Below are positions 32,379 to 42,963 of a stretch of 64,000 nucleotides of DNA, piece by piece. The notes under the pieces are model-generated. The model was not told where the DNA came from. It saw only the letters and a program-made list of their open reading frames with translations, and made no database searches. The DNA comes from Zygnema cylindricum (taxonomy: Eukaryota; Streptophyta; Zygnematophyceae; Zygnematales; Zygnemataceae). Location of the stretch: the NCBI GenBank assembly GCA_037447655.1, contig JBBHKE010000395.1:245948-309947 (forward strand), in the 5' to 3' direction. A program made the translations under genes and the position numbers. Every line of letters begins with the position of its first letter. Within the stretch, counting starts at the first letter, position 1.

Positions 32379-33868
32379 AACCAGAACTACTGCCAACAGG
32401 TCGAGCATGACTCACCCGGAGATAATAATCCAACAACAGAGCCAACAACTGGCCGCAATGGCAGCAAAATTGGCCGCCCTGCGATTAGGATCCCCCTCCC
32501 GTACTCGTGCTCTCACGGCCGCTCTGAAACTCCACCGGAGAAACTAAGAGTTACTACAGAAGCTGGCGGAGCTTGAACAGGAATTTGCGGCGGGCGAAGA
32601 CGATGACGATGTAATGGGGTGGGGCATGGAACCTCCTAAAGCGCAACACGCACAAACCTTCCTTTCGGGAGCGTGGAATGTCGGTGTGGGAGACAATCGC
32701 AAGCAGCTTCGTAACTCAACATCAGCGCAGAGAAGAGACAAGCAAAGACTGGCTCAAGGAGACCACAACAGGAAGACCACTGGACCTTTGTCTTTCACCC
32801 CCAAGGCAGTCATTCTGAACGACAAAATAGGTCTCACAATCTAACCCACAAACCTGCCTCCTCCGGCTGTGAAGAAATTGCCTCGCGGATTCGAGAATTA
32901 CAAGACAACTAAACCAAGGGAGATGGAAAAACAAGCAAAGGTGGAGGAAAAACAGATAAACGAAGACTGGTTTGAAAAATATTTGGCGGAACGCCGGGAG
33001 GATATCACACCAGAAACGCCCCCAGAGCCGGAATGCGACGAGGAAAGTGAGGAAACACGGGGAGGAGGAGCAAGAAAAATTGGATGAACGAACAGATTCC
33101 CCTTTTTCGTCGCCAAAAACTCAACCTCGTTCCTCCAAACCAGCAAAGATGTTAGTAAGGCATCTAATGCCCTACGCCCTCACTCACGTGAAAACATTGG
33201 CCTCTTCCCATAACTTGCCGGAAGAAATTCTCATCCAGGCCCTCGGAGAGGAGATTCACTCAGAAGGGGAGAAAAGAGACCTCGCAGATCAGGCCAGATC
33301 CGTCTTTTGGTCAATAGACCGAAAGCCCCCTATAATGGATAAGGATTATAAGACGTTATTTGTAACCGGACGGGAAATTTCAAACTCAACGGAAACGGCT
33401 GATATCAGGATGCAATGGTCGATATATGAGCACTCCCAAATCTAATTACCACTTCGGCTCTACAGCAAATGCATGAGGAACTCCGATCGGAAATCTGCCC
33501 GAATAACATCAGCCTAAGCACGACTAGTAGTGGGAGGGAGCCGGTCCACGAAATTATCAAGGCCATGTTAATCGAGTTCTCCGATGACGCGGGTCAGAAG
33601 GTCCGAATTTAGTTTCCCTTCTTGGTGGTGGAAGGCAAACAGTTTGAAATTTTGTTGGGGATGGCCACCAGGACAAGGTTGAATATGGGATTAAGTTTGT
33701 GGAAGGAGCAGTTTAGTGTTCGTGATCTTGAGGATCTGGAAGGGGTCAAGGTGGTGGTACCCCTCGATTTATGGAATCAGGGGAAAAACAATGCTCCTAT
33801 AGCCAGATGTTTTCCTATTTATGCCACCCACACTCCAACAGAGCTGCTTGCCATCGCTACCGACATCG
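32379..33868 (+). pseudogene. Retroelement gag-like region and retropepsin (methyltransferase-bearing element, part 1)
   Basis: Not copia. The first 700 bp encode a charged Q/A/K/E-rich region (IIIQQQSQQLAAMAAKLAAL; PAVKKLPRGFENY). From about 33380 a retropepsin is readable: a VD-x-x-A active site at 33418-33432 where two of the three D-T-G codons are altered (ATA, then TGA), followed in frame by LPNLITTSAL, a stop near 33610, then FPFLVVEGKQFEILLGM, the family's second conserved ILLG strand (33645-33662). Four to six stops or shifts. It was cut at 33868 by H1 and continues at 42243. No RT is present, so the superfamily is open; the protease is closer to Ty3-like ones. Confidence 0.7.
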
Positions 33869-33873
33869 CTGAC

Positions 33874-35037
33874 TGAAACTCTGTGTGCTCCATTGCCCAC
33901 AGAATTTGCAGATCCAAAAGAAGCTTATCTCGATAGTGCCAACTCCAAGTTGATATAAACCCAAATGACCAACCACTTGACAATCATAGACACATTATAG
34001 CTTAACCCTTTTGAAATAAGACTTTCTATGTGCTCAATTCCACCACAGAATGCAAAGTTAGAATATGAGTTTTGGACACATTCACCCAAATTGACTTTCC
34101 CCTAGAAATGTAGCCACCTTGGCAGGCAAAAACTCTGACCGGCTTCATCTCTTTGTAGCTTGGACTCCCCTGAGTCGGCAGCAAAAAGAATCACTGAAAA
34201 TGGTCAAGTAAATTGATAGTTATCGTTGCTTAAAGTTAGCCTTTTATACAAGGTGCTCTCTCACAGAGGCGACTACCTACCAAAAATATTCTAAGTCCTA
34301 TTCCCTCTCTAAAACTCTATCTACTAACGTACGGCACCAATCAAATTACTGTGTCATACAGAAAAGTACAGGTGCTGGTATACTTTCTGTACGGCCATCG
34401 TACAACATGGCCAAAATGTCGACACATGTTACATTCGGATTTGTTCCTGTAATCTCCGAAGTTGCCGCGATTTAATGTCATTGTGCCACGTGTCATCCTA
34501 TGTGGCGACGACCGCAAACCGCCTAGATCCTCTTCCGCGATCTCGGCATCCTTTTCGGCCGTCCGATCGAAACTAGATTTCAATCGTAGCCTTCATAATT
34601 ACTTGCGCGGTATTTGTTTCGCTATCGAAACAAAGCGTGCGGTATTCGTTTTTTCTCCGTACTCTATATAACTGGATATATGCATCCCGAATAAATTTTC
34701 AGTTGAATGAATTAGTCTACGTGTAAGTCTATATATAATTATCGAACCCTATATCATCTAACACTAGTCTTAGACTAAACGGATAAAGCTAACGTCTAGT
34801 TTAACGGACGACAGGTACGTGGATCGGATCATGGGTCCGTCAAGATTCATTTTAAAAAACCCAACCACTATCTACTCTTGTCTCTTTGGAGAGCTTAGGC
34901 AGCCATGGCTCTAGCTCCCTTTTGAGCCTTCAGTGAGTAGAACAAGTGTGGGGGCTTAGAGAAGGGAGTTAGAGGCAGGCTGCCTCTGCTCATTTTCCTA
35001 TTCTAATAAAGACCTAGAAAATACTCAAATATCAACA
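33874..35037 (-). repeat. H1 3' LTR
   Basis: 1164 bp, TGTTGATATTTGAG (35037) to ...CAGAGTTTCA (33874). PPT TAAGGGGAG adjoins at 35038-35046. Confidence 0.9.
34765..34850 (+). repeat. tRNA-like sequence, antisense in H1 3' LTR
   Basis: tagactaaacggataaagct resembles an A-box region; ggatcggatca (34821-34831) is a weakened B-box; the copy in the 5' LTR reads ggatcgaatca, closer to consensus. Confidence 0.5.
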
Positions 35038-35071
35038 CTCCCCTTATTTTCTAGTTTATTTCCTTTCAATT

Positions 35072-35344
35072 TTACAAACAAATAAACAAACATTCTCTTC
35101 CCCTTTTTCTTTTTCCTTTCCTTTTCCTTTCATAAAACTTTAAGACAACATTCTCATATTTAAAAATTTCCATTAAATTAGCTGACTTAAAAATTCCATC
35201 TTGCTGGTCATACATTTTATTTAGGATCCCACTTTTCATAAATCTGAGCAAAGACAATATCCACCTCAAATCTTTTCCATTCACACAAAAACCAATTTCC
35301 CTCTTACAATTCACCCAGCCAGCCCCATCTCCAATATGCAACAC
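35072..35344 (-). pseudogene. H1 RNase H relic
   Basis: A 90-codon open frame that follows the copia RNase H region position by position (LHIGDGAGWVNCKREIGF against the usual LxxGDGACCWSSKQQKV; then LRWILSLLRFMKSGI, MYDQQDGIF, KFYERKRKGKRKRG) while the catalytic words TMEAEYMA, CDN and HMDIRLSF are gone. The end is very basic. It is open despite heavy divergence, so it may have been kept as a short tail rather than as an enzyme. Confidence 0.6.
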
Positions 35345-35349
35345 ACACC

Positions 35350-35847
35350 CAGATGTTAACCTTTTTACGAGTACAACTTCATAGATGACATCACTCCCAT
35401 TAGGGATGTCAAAACCATTACCCCCGAATTTATCCTTAAATCAAGAGTCCCCACTAAGTTCCTCATAAAATCTACATCTTTCGAACTCATATTTCTATTC
35501 ATGACGATTACCCCAATTTTTGAACTTTCCTCACTCTCTCCCATGGAATTCTTTCCACTATCACTTTCTAATTTTTATCACAATAAATATTTCTCCTCCC
35601 CTAAACCTTTCATTAAATATTCCTCTTCTCTCCTATCTTTTAAAACCCCCTATATAGTTATTTCTCCCCTTTCCTCGGAATTCGTTGAAGTCTCCCTTTT
35701 CGACCAGTTTTTTGTTTGTAGATTATCTACGAAACTATCCTCAATATTTTGAACTCCCTCAAGTATCTCCTCTCTCTTTACTTCCCTTATACCTCCAAAA
35801 GCACACTGTTGTTTCCGTGGAATTTCTGTGTGCTTTTCTCTCTTCCC
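35350..35847 (-). pseudogene. H1 gag tail and RT relic
   Basis: Corresponds to 52957-53400 in M4. It encodes a charged Glu/Ser-rich tail after the gag core and, near 35400-35620, a degenerate equivalent of the LLGIKIESDSGK and MSTEDVDLM words seen in M4, derived from the RT-RNase H join. Interrupted at 35847 by TRG2. Confidence 0.5.
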
Positions 35848-36910
35848 TGTTGTTCATAGCCCATTTTCAGCCATGAATGTACCCTCGGAAGCACCACAGA
35901 CTACCCCAAAACAGCCTCCCTTGATTCCACTCAGAATTCTACAGAATAACCAAACCAAGCTAAAACTACACAACCAGATAGTTCCTAGTCCACTAAGTAT
36001 TCCCACCAAATTTCATATAATAATACCAAACCGAATAATCACAACACTCAGTCAAAGTTGCAGAAAAACAGCCTGCCAGAACTTTGATAAATATGACCAA
36101 CTTCACAATGAAGCCCCAAGAAAACCAGACACACAATAGGTCTGCAAATTCGCCACAATATTGCCAATACAAAGAGGAACCCACATGCAAAATGTCATAT
36201 AATTCTGCCAATAAAATTGAGAGCAATTCTCAGATGAAAATCCCAAAAAGGAGCAGAAACAGTTTCTGTCCAAAAAGTTCCTAAGTCTAGAAATGAGTCA
36301 GTCCTACAAATATACACTACAGCTTACTACAAACTGTACGGAGGCATACCAGCCGTACGTAATCAATCAACTACCTCTATTAATGTGAGTGTACCTAAGA
36401 TCTACACTAATAATTAAATACACAGGACAAAACATTGTTAAATATTTACACGTTGTACGAATTCCGTCAAACGAATCAGGACCGTCAAAAATAAATATCA
36501 TGTGATGGACGCGATTTTGCGTCCCTCACCAAAATGACGACGCTGCCGTCCATAGCTCTGGGGGCGTCCAATTCATCACATGTTGACCGCCGCATTATGT
36601 TTCGTACGGCCGGCGTACAATTTAAATCATTTCGAATGTTAATCATCGGATCGCTTCGCGATCCGCCGTCCATTTCTCCAACACATTCAACACTTTCGTC
36701 TATGTTTCTTCGCGTCACTTGAAGTCCAATTCTGTACGTTCAATACTCTTAGTACCTAGTATGCAAGCTGCTATGGCTGCGATGTGACCAGCGCAGCATG
36801 GCAGCACAATATCTTTTTCATACATGCTGCTATGTCTGCGGTGTGACCAGCGCAGCATGGCAGCATAGCAATGTGATATAGAGAGGACTAAAGGTTTCCA
36901 AAAACCAACA
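35848..36910 (-). repeat. TRG2 3' LTR
   Basis: 1063 bp. Contains the ggatcgcttcgcgatcc hairpin (36647-36663) and two 40-bp tandem units at 36767 and 36826 (gctgctatggctgcgatgtg and its variant), which can form hairpins with agcgcagcatggcagca. Confidence 0.9.
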
Positions 36911-37099
36911 CTCCCACAAACCTTTAGACTCTCTCAGCCACTAAGTCCACATTCTTCTACCATTACTCCCCCCGATTCGCAGATCCATTCGAACCTCCAC
37001 AGTAAATCAAGATAGCATTAGAATCTTATACTGTACCCACGAAACATTTTGTACGCACGAAACGACACGCCCTCACGAAACTGACTTTTCAAAACAACA
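36911..37099 (-). repeat. Relic of an older LTR start inside TRG2
   Basis: Between the working PPT (ctcccacaaacc, 36911) and a second PPT (ctcccccgaaaa, 37100) sits 189 bp that matches the first part of the TRG1 LTR: ttcgaacctccacagtaaat, acgaaactgacttttcaaaacaaca at its end. Thus an old PPT plus U3 start now lies internally. Confidence 0.7.
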
Positions 37100-37517
37100 C
37101 TCCCCCGAAAATTTAGTTTCGTGCATCTGGAATGAAATATGCCGCGTGTTAAAAATAACTGTACCTTTCCGTACCTGCAAATTTCCTCCCTTTTTCCCTT
37201 TTGATCAAACGTCACCACTGCTTCCGCTGCGCTGCGTTGTTGCGTTGCGACGCGAACTGCTTTTGCCGATTCACCACTGCTCCAGCTGCGTTACTGCTCC
37301 AGCTGCGTTACTGCTCCAACTGCGTTACTGCTCCAGCTTCTTTCTTCCATTTCTTCCAAAAATGCGTCCTCTCCAGAAACCATTGCTACCGTTGCCTCTT
37401 CTTGAGTCTTTCAAAAAAAAATAAACTTTCTTTTCAACTAATTTAAAGAAAAACAAAATGCAAAATTCGAAATTTTACATATATTACTGGATTTTAATGG
37501 TAGTCACCTCCGTAAAC

Positions 37518-38975
37518 TTACTTTTCACGCCGTCTTCTTTTAACCACTTTCGGAACATGTTTTCTTCTACTAGTGATCTTTTGAGTCCTGCCTGTTTTCT
37601 TTGTTTTCTTAATGAATTTTTGTGATTTATGTAAGTTTACATCTTTGTCACCGTTTTCTACCCTTTTAATGTCATGAATTCTAATTCCTGCCTTTTTCTT
37701 CACTAAACTCTTCTTCCAGGTTTCTTTTCCTATTTTTCCAATTTTTGCAGTTTTATTTCGTTTTCCAAAATTACAAACTCCCTCTCTTACCCCAATAATC
37801 TGAACATTTTTCCTCTCATCTTCTCTAAGGTCATTAAATTCCACATTCACATTATTTTTCTGTTCCACTATCACTTCCTCATCTTTTCCTCCCACTCCTT
37901 TTACTTCACTTAACTCTCCCTCTTGTAAGCATTTTTCACTCACCAATCTGTCACCAGAAAAAGTTTCAAAAACTGCGTCCTTTTCTGTCTCCTTTTCCTC
38001 CACACCATCTTCGGTGACAATTATTTTTCCCCCTCTGTCCTCGTTCTCCATACTTCTAAAAATGACGTTCGACAAATAAACAAATTTCTCGAAAGAAGGT
38101 GTAACCCTTTTATCTTCACAATATTTCCTCGGATCAGTAAACGCATTCTGTTGCCTTTGTATAGGGGGCTGAACTCGGTTGTTGTCCCACCCTTCTCTGA
38201 AATTTCTTGTGAGACATGCACTTTTATATAGCGGACATACCCTGAAAGTATGCCCTACATCATTACAGTAAAAACAGTTTTCTACCTGACAACTTTTCTT
38301 ATTTCTTTGAAACTGTGATCTAACACCTTGACAACTCTCCCTATTCTTTAAAGCCTCATTATTAGCCTCTTCCTCTAAAACACACCTGATTGCTAAAAGT
38401 AAGTTCCAATCCTTTTTATCAACCTGTCTTAATCTATCCAAAGCACACCTATATTCCTTTGGTAATCCTTTCATTAACAGGAAAGCCTTTTGAGCATTCG
38501 TGAAGTTTCCTCCTGCAATTTCATTTTCTGCAAACAGTATTTGTATCCCAATACAATAATTCAACATACTACCTCCATCATACTTGTACTCAATTATTTT
38601 TGTAACATTACTCATCCAGTGATACACAGAAGTCTTTTGATATGCAAGTTCTAAACACTTCCATAATTCAACTGCACTTTCTAAACCAAGGTAATTCATT
38701 ACAAGTTCCTCGTTCAAGGATAGCTTGATAGTCAGCATACACTCATTGTTCTTCTCCTCCCATCCAACCGATGATTCAACACACATCCCGTCCACCACAT
38801 CCATTAGCTTCCTCGACTTGAAGTAGCTCTCCATCATACTCCTCCAATAGTAATATTTAGAACCATCAAATATGGGCAGGGTTGATTCCTCCAAAATGGG
38901 TAGCCATGGGCGTGGGCCCATAACCTGTTGTTCATAGCCCATTTTCAGCCATGAATGTACCCTCGGAAGCACCAC
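37518..38975 (-). CDS. TRG2 Gag, intact, with lysine-rich tail
   Basis: 485 codons without a break, the best preserved gene here. The first ATG (38975) is in the 5' LTR, 50 bp before its end; a second ATG at 38942 is also possible. Residues 18-24 (VMGPRPW) are encoded by the PBS. The gag core (about 35-215) has FDGSKYYYWRSMM, LWKCLELAYQKTSVYHW and LLMKGLPKEYRCALDRL; a CCHC zinc knuckle follows (C234, C237, H242, C247: CFYCNDVGHTFRVC). From about 330 the protein is charged, and residues 405-485 are strongly Lys/Arg-rich, ending RRRREK. The tail replaces Pol and may bind RNA or act as a nuclear signal (inference). Role: particle protein, with enzymes supplied in trans. Confidence 0.88.
   Translation of the reverse strand: MVLPRVHSWLKMGYEQQVMGPRPWLPILEESTLPIFDGSKYYYWRSMMESYFKSRKLMDVVDGMCVESSVGWEEKNNECMLTIKLSLNEELVMNYLGLESAVELWKCLELAYQKTSVYHWMSNVTKIIEYKYDGGSMLNYCIGIQILFAENEIAGGNFTNAQKAFLLMKGLPKEYRCALDRLRQVDKKDWNLLLAIRCVLEEEANNEALKNRESCQGVRSQFQRNKKSCQVENCFYCNDVGHTFRVCPLYKSACLTRNFREGWDNNRVQPPIQRQQNAFTDPRKYCEDKRVTPSFEKFVYLSNVIFRSMENEDRGGKIIVTEDGVEEKETEKDAVFETFSGDRLVSEKCLQEGELSEVKGVGGKDEEVIVEQKNNVNVEFNDLREDERKNVQIIGVREGVCNFGKRNKTAKIGKIGKETWKKSLVKKKAGIRIHDIKRVENGDKDVNLHKSQKFIKKTKKTGRTQKITSRRKHVPKVVKRRRREK
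38911..38925 (-). other. TRG2 PBS
   Basis: Minus-strand GGTTATGGGCCCACG abuts the LTR; one base differs from the common form at its far end. Confidence 0.8.
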
Positions 38976-39986
38976 AGACTACCCCAAAACAGCCTCCCTT
39001 GATTCCACTCAGAATTCTACAGAATAACCAAACCAAGCTAAAACTACACAACCAGATAGTTCCTAGTCCACTAAGTATTCCCACCAAATTTCATATAATA
39101 ATACCAAACCGAATAATCACAACACTCAGTCAAAGTTGCAGAAAAACAGCCTGCCAGAACTTTGATAAATATGACCAACTTCACAATGAAGCCCCAAGAA
39201 AACCAGACACACAATAGGTCTGCAAATTCGCCACAATATTGCCAATACAAAGAGGAACCCACATGCAAAATGTCATATAATTCTGCCGATAAAATTGAGA
39301 GCAATTCTCAGATGAAAATCCCAAAAAGGAGTAGAAATAGTTTCTGTCCAAAAAGTTCCTAAGTCTAGAAATGACTAAGTCCTACAAATATATACTACAG
39401 CTTACTACTAACTGTACGGAGGCATACCAGCCGTACGTAATCAATCGACTACCTCTATTAATGTGAGTGTACCTGAGAGCTACAGTAATAATTAATACAC
39501 GGGACAAACATTGTTAAATATTTACAAGTCTTACGAATTCCGTCAAACGAATCAGGACCGTCCAAAATAAATATCATGTGATGGACGCGATTTCGCGTCC
39601 CTCACCAAACTGACGGCGCTGCCGTCCGTAGCTCCGGTGGCGTCCAATTCATCACATGTTGACCGCCGCATTATGTTTCGTACGGCCGGCGTACAATTTA
39701 AATCATTTCGAATGTTAATCATCGGATCGCTTCGCGATCCGCCGTCCATTTCTCCAACACATTCAACACTTTCGTCTATGTTTCTTCGCGTCACTTGAAG
39801 TCCAATTCCGTACGTTCAATACTCTTAGTACTTAGTATGCAAGCTGCTATGGCTGCGATGTGACCAGCGCAGCATGGCAGCACAATATCTTTTTCATACA
39901 TGCTGCTATGTCTGCGGTGTGACCAGCGCAGCATGGCAGCATAGCAATGTGATATAGAGAGGACTAAAGGTTTCCAAAAACCATCA
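38926..39986 (-). repeat. TRG2 5' LTR
   Basis: 1061 bp, same hairpin and 40-bp tandem units as the 3' LTR. The terminal base pair set reads TGATGG at the start where the 3' LTR reads TGTTGG. Confidence 0.9.
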
Positions 39987-39991
39987 TTCCC

Positions 39992-41097
39992 CATACTACC
40001 AATGTGGAGAAGCTCCAACATATCTTTATCCTCTTTCTGCTTTTCCCCTTCTTCCTCCTCATCTACATTCCAACTTCTAAGTTTTTCCAAACAAGGGCAT
40101 TCCTCTAAATAATGACCCGGTTCCCAACAAAAGAAGCAAACCCCCTTTTTCAAAGCTCTCGTTTCTTTTCCTCTCCCTCTCTTTCTACTAAAGTTCCGAT
40201 AAGGTTTACCTTTGTCTTTCTTCCTCTCTTCACGTACCGTTCGTCACCGCTGTTCCTCTCATCACGCTTCCGCCAATCACCACCAGCTGTAAATGCATTC
40301 ACTCTGTCACTTCCTCTATGAAGATCCAAAGCGCTTTCCCTCACAAGAATTTTCCCCATGGTAAAGCTCCAAGTCCATGAGGAGCCATCCATTGCCTGCA
40401 TACGACAAATGATGTTTTCGTACTCATCTGAGTGTTTCATAAGTATTGTATTAATCTTCCGCTCCTCAGATTCTACAAATCCCGCACTATCAAGCTCAAC
40501 ATATAGTGCAGCAATATCATTGCAAAACTCTATCATGCTACCGCCTTTATAAACATAGGCATCTATTTCTTGTTTTACTAATTGCTGCCTCTGAATAGTC
40601 TCACTCTTATAAATTTGACTTAATGCTTCCCATATCTCTGAAGACTTCGTTGAGTTTATAAGAGTGATAGCTATGCACTTAGACACGTTTCTAAGTATGA
40701 GATGCTTTGCTATAGTGTTTTTGTATTCCCATATTTTTCTGTCATTTTCTTCAGTTTTAATCCCTACAAGTGGAACCATAGTTGAGAGCTTAGCTCCCCT
40801 CACCATCGTTGTTCCTTTTCCCTTCTCCTATTTGTCCCCTTCCATGGCAATGATTTTCCCTTCACCTTCCTTTGCATCTAAACTCCGGTTGATTTTTTTG
40901 GGCGCCCAAGATGATTCTCCATAGTGAGTTTCTCCAAAGCCCGGTGGAGGACATCTCACTTGTCCCGAAACACTTCCCCATATGTGCTTCTCGAAAAAGA
41001 ATCCCTCCATCATAAATCCCCAATAAAAGAAGCCTGTTCCATCAAACATAGGCACCCTAGATGGTGGGCCTATAAATTGAAACTTTGTGTGCTCCAT
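39992..41097 (-). pseudogene. H1 gag
   Basis: Starts MEHTKFQFIGPPSRVPMFDG (ATG 41097 in the LTR; an in-frame ATG also lies at 41121). Frames 40828-41121 and 40150-40806 are in phase, separated by one TAG near 40828, and a shift near 40150 leads to 39791-40153. Core words: NTIAKHLILRNVSKCIAITL, SETIQRQQLVKQEIDAYVYKGGSM, MKHSDEYENIICRMQ; zinc knuckle CFFCWEPGHYLEEC. Well preserved for a non-autonomous element; only one stop and one shift before the TRG2 break. Confidence 0.82.
41063..41077 (-). other. H1 PBS, decayed
   Basis: Minus-strand ATTTATAGGCCCACC, three mismatches from GGTTATGGGCCCACC, next to the 5' LTR. Confidence 0.7.
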
Positions 41098-42242
41098 TGC
41101 CCACAGAAATCGCAGATCCAAAAGAAGCTTATCTAGATAGTGCCGCCTCTATGTTGATATAAACCCAAATGACTAACCCCTTCACAGTCAAAGACCCATT
41201 ATAACTTCACCCCGGTGAAATAAGACTTTGTGTGTGCTCAGTTCCACCACAGAATGCAAAGTTAGAATATGAGTTTTGGACACATTCACCCACTTTGAAT
41301 TTCCCTTATAAATGCAGCCACCCTGGCAGGAAAAAACTCTGACCGACTACACCCCTATGTAGCATGGACTCCCTTGAGTCCGCAGCAAAAAAAATCACTG
41401 AAAATGGTCAAGTAAATTGATAGTTATGGCTGCCCAAAGTTAGCGTGTTATACAAGGTGCTCTTTCACAGAGGCGACTACTCACCACAAATATTCTAAGT
41501 CCTATTTCCTCTCTAAAACTCTATCTACTGACGTACGGTACCAATCAAATTACTCTGTCGTACAGAAAAGTATAGGTGCCCTTATACTTTCTGTACGGCC
41601 ATCGTACGACATGGCTAAAATGTCGACACATGTTATATCCGGATTTGTTCCTGTAATCTCCGAAGTTGCCGCGATCCAATGTCATTGTGCCACGTGTCAT
41701 CCTATGTGGCGCCGACCGCAAACCGCCTAGATCCTCTTCCGCGATCTCGGCATCCTTTCCGGCCGTCCGATCGAAACTAGATTTCAATCGTAGCCTTCAT
41801 AATTACTTGCGCGGTATTTCTTTCGCTATCGAAACAAAGCGTGCGGTATTCGTTTTTTCTCCGTACTCTATATAACTGGATCTATGCATCCCGAATAAAG
41901 TTTCAGTTGAATGAATTAGTCTACGTGTAAGTCTATATATAATTATGGAACCCTATATCATCTAACACTAGTCTTAGACTAAACGGATAAAGCTAACGTC
42001 TAGTTTAACGGATGGCAGGTACGTGGATCGAATCATGGGTCCGTCAAGATTCATTTTAATAAAACCTACCACTATCTACTTCCTGTCTTTTTGGAGAGGT
42101 TAGGCAGCCATGGCTCTAGCTCCCTTTCCATCCTTCAGTGACTACAACAAGTGAGGGGGCTTAGAGAAGGGAGTTAGAGGCAGGCTGCCTCTGCTTTTTT
42201 TCCTATCCTAATAAAGACCTATAAAATACTCAAATATGAACA
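41078..42242 (-). repeat. H1 5' LTR
   Basis: 1165 bp; starts TGTTCATATTTGAG (42242). Both LTRs share the gtacggccatcgtac and ccacgtgtcatcctatgtgg blocks. Confidence 0.9.
41972..42060 (+). repeat. tRNA-like sequence, antisense in H1 5' LTR
   Basis: Same as 34765-34850 with B-box-like ggatcgaatca at 42025-42035 and tagactaaacggataaagct upstream. Confidence 0.5.
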
Positions 42243-42963
42243 CTGACGTGATATAGCAATTCCGTATTTCTAAGCGGTGGGAAGAGGGATACCAAAGCAG
42301 ATTATCACAGATAACCACACTTCGGCGGGAAGTGGACCAGTCCTTTGCAGTGTTTTTGGCAAAGAGAAAATGCCTCGGTCGCAATCTTTGGAGGTTCCGC
42401 TTTAGTATCAAAAATTCCATCGACAAGTGGTGTAATTATCAATTTCGGATTCCGGACTCCGGATATTATCCTTATTTTCTGGAATTAGCTCGGACCTAGA
42501 AGCGGTCTTGAAAGCATGATATAACGTGGAATCTTATGTGGCCGTGGAAATATCCCCCGATACTCGGGCAGTCACTGAACACCGACTAGAACACCTCCAC
42601 CAATTGTGTCCCCAGCAACTTCCAATATCCGCCATATGCACATCTCACCGAAGCCTTCCCCAAAATGTAGACAATATCTTGAAACCCCATTTAGCCATGC
42701 TGGAGAGAGTAGATCTGGTAATAGCCGGATGGCCATATCAAGGATACTCCGCAGCAAGGAAAGGCGTGGGACATCAGGACAGCCAAAGTCGAACCTTCTT
42801 CTAGAAGATCAAATTAATTTCTTGGCTCCAACATTCCGAAGACACATCAGTGGGTTACGTTTTGGAAAATGTTCACCCGGGAGATGATAAAAGAAAACAG
42901 GTCGCCAAGTGTTGGAATCAAGTTAAGCAGATTCTAGGGGCTCCACTCGTTTTTGATGCAGCG
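42243..42963 (+). pseudogene. DNA cytosine C5-methyltransferase domain (methyltransferase-bearing element, part 2)
   Basis: Resumes the element cut at 33868. After a roughly 75-codon linker and one shift, a C5-methyltransferase is read in one frame from about 42463: motif I LSLFSGI (42469-42486), a TGA at 42517, then VAVEIS (motif II), VDLVIAGWPYQGYS (motif IV; the catalytic Cys of P-C-Q is Tyr, 42736-42738), a TAG at 42802, GYVLENV (motif VI, ENV at 42865-42873) and DAA (42955-42963, start of motif VIII). The target-recognition region and motifs IX-X are cut off by the LTR at 42964. Two stops and the lost Cys make it inactive. It sits directly downstream of the retropepsin, so protease-methyltransferase order is seen in sequence. 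Confidence 0.85.

Larger units (their letters stand above)
35848..39986 (-). mobile_element. TRG2: gag-only retrotransposon with intact gag
   Basis: A 4139-bp minus-strand element with 1061-1063-bp LTRs (TGTTGGTTTTTGG...GAACAACA), PBS, one long intact gag frame and nothing resembling protease, integrase or RT. Perfect TSD ttccc (35843-35847 and 39987-39991). LTRs are about 97-98% identical by eye, so it is among the youngest insertions here. The gag is related to TRG1 and C1. Likely mobilised by Pol from the C1/D1 lineage (inference). Confidence 0.92.
33874..42242 (-). mobile_element. H1: non-autonomous copia with gag and shrunken pol
   Basis: Minus-strand element with 1164/1165-bp LTRs and a perfect TSD ctgac (33869-33873 and 42243-42247). 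After removing TRG2 (35848-39986) about 4.2 kb remain: LTRs, PBS, a large gag, an acidic tail and short degenerate pieces of RT/RNase H, but no integrase and no usable RT. LTR identity is roughly 95% by eye. It interrupts the methyltransferase-bearing element. M4 is a second copy. Confidence 0.88.

Noticed and set aside
32379-33868. Continuation of the P1 copia 3' LTR
   Set aside because: The similarity to the 5' LTR ends near 32378 and the following sequence encodes a retropepsin of a different type.
42526-42804. A host DNA methyltransferase gene
   Set aside because: No introns or N-terminal regulatory domains; it directly follows a retropepsin in the same orientation and is broken, so retroelement origin is more likely.
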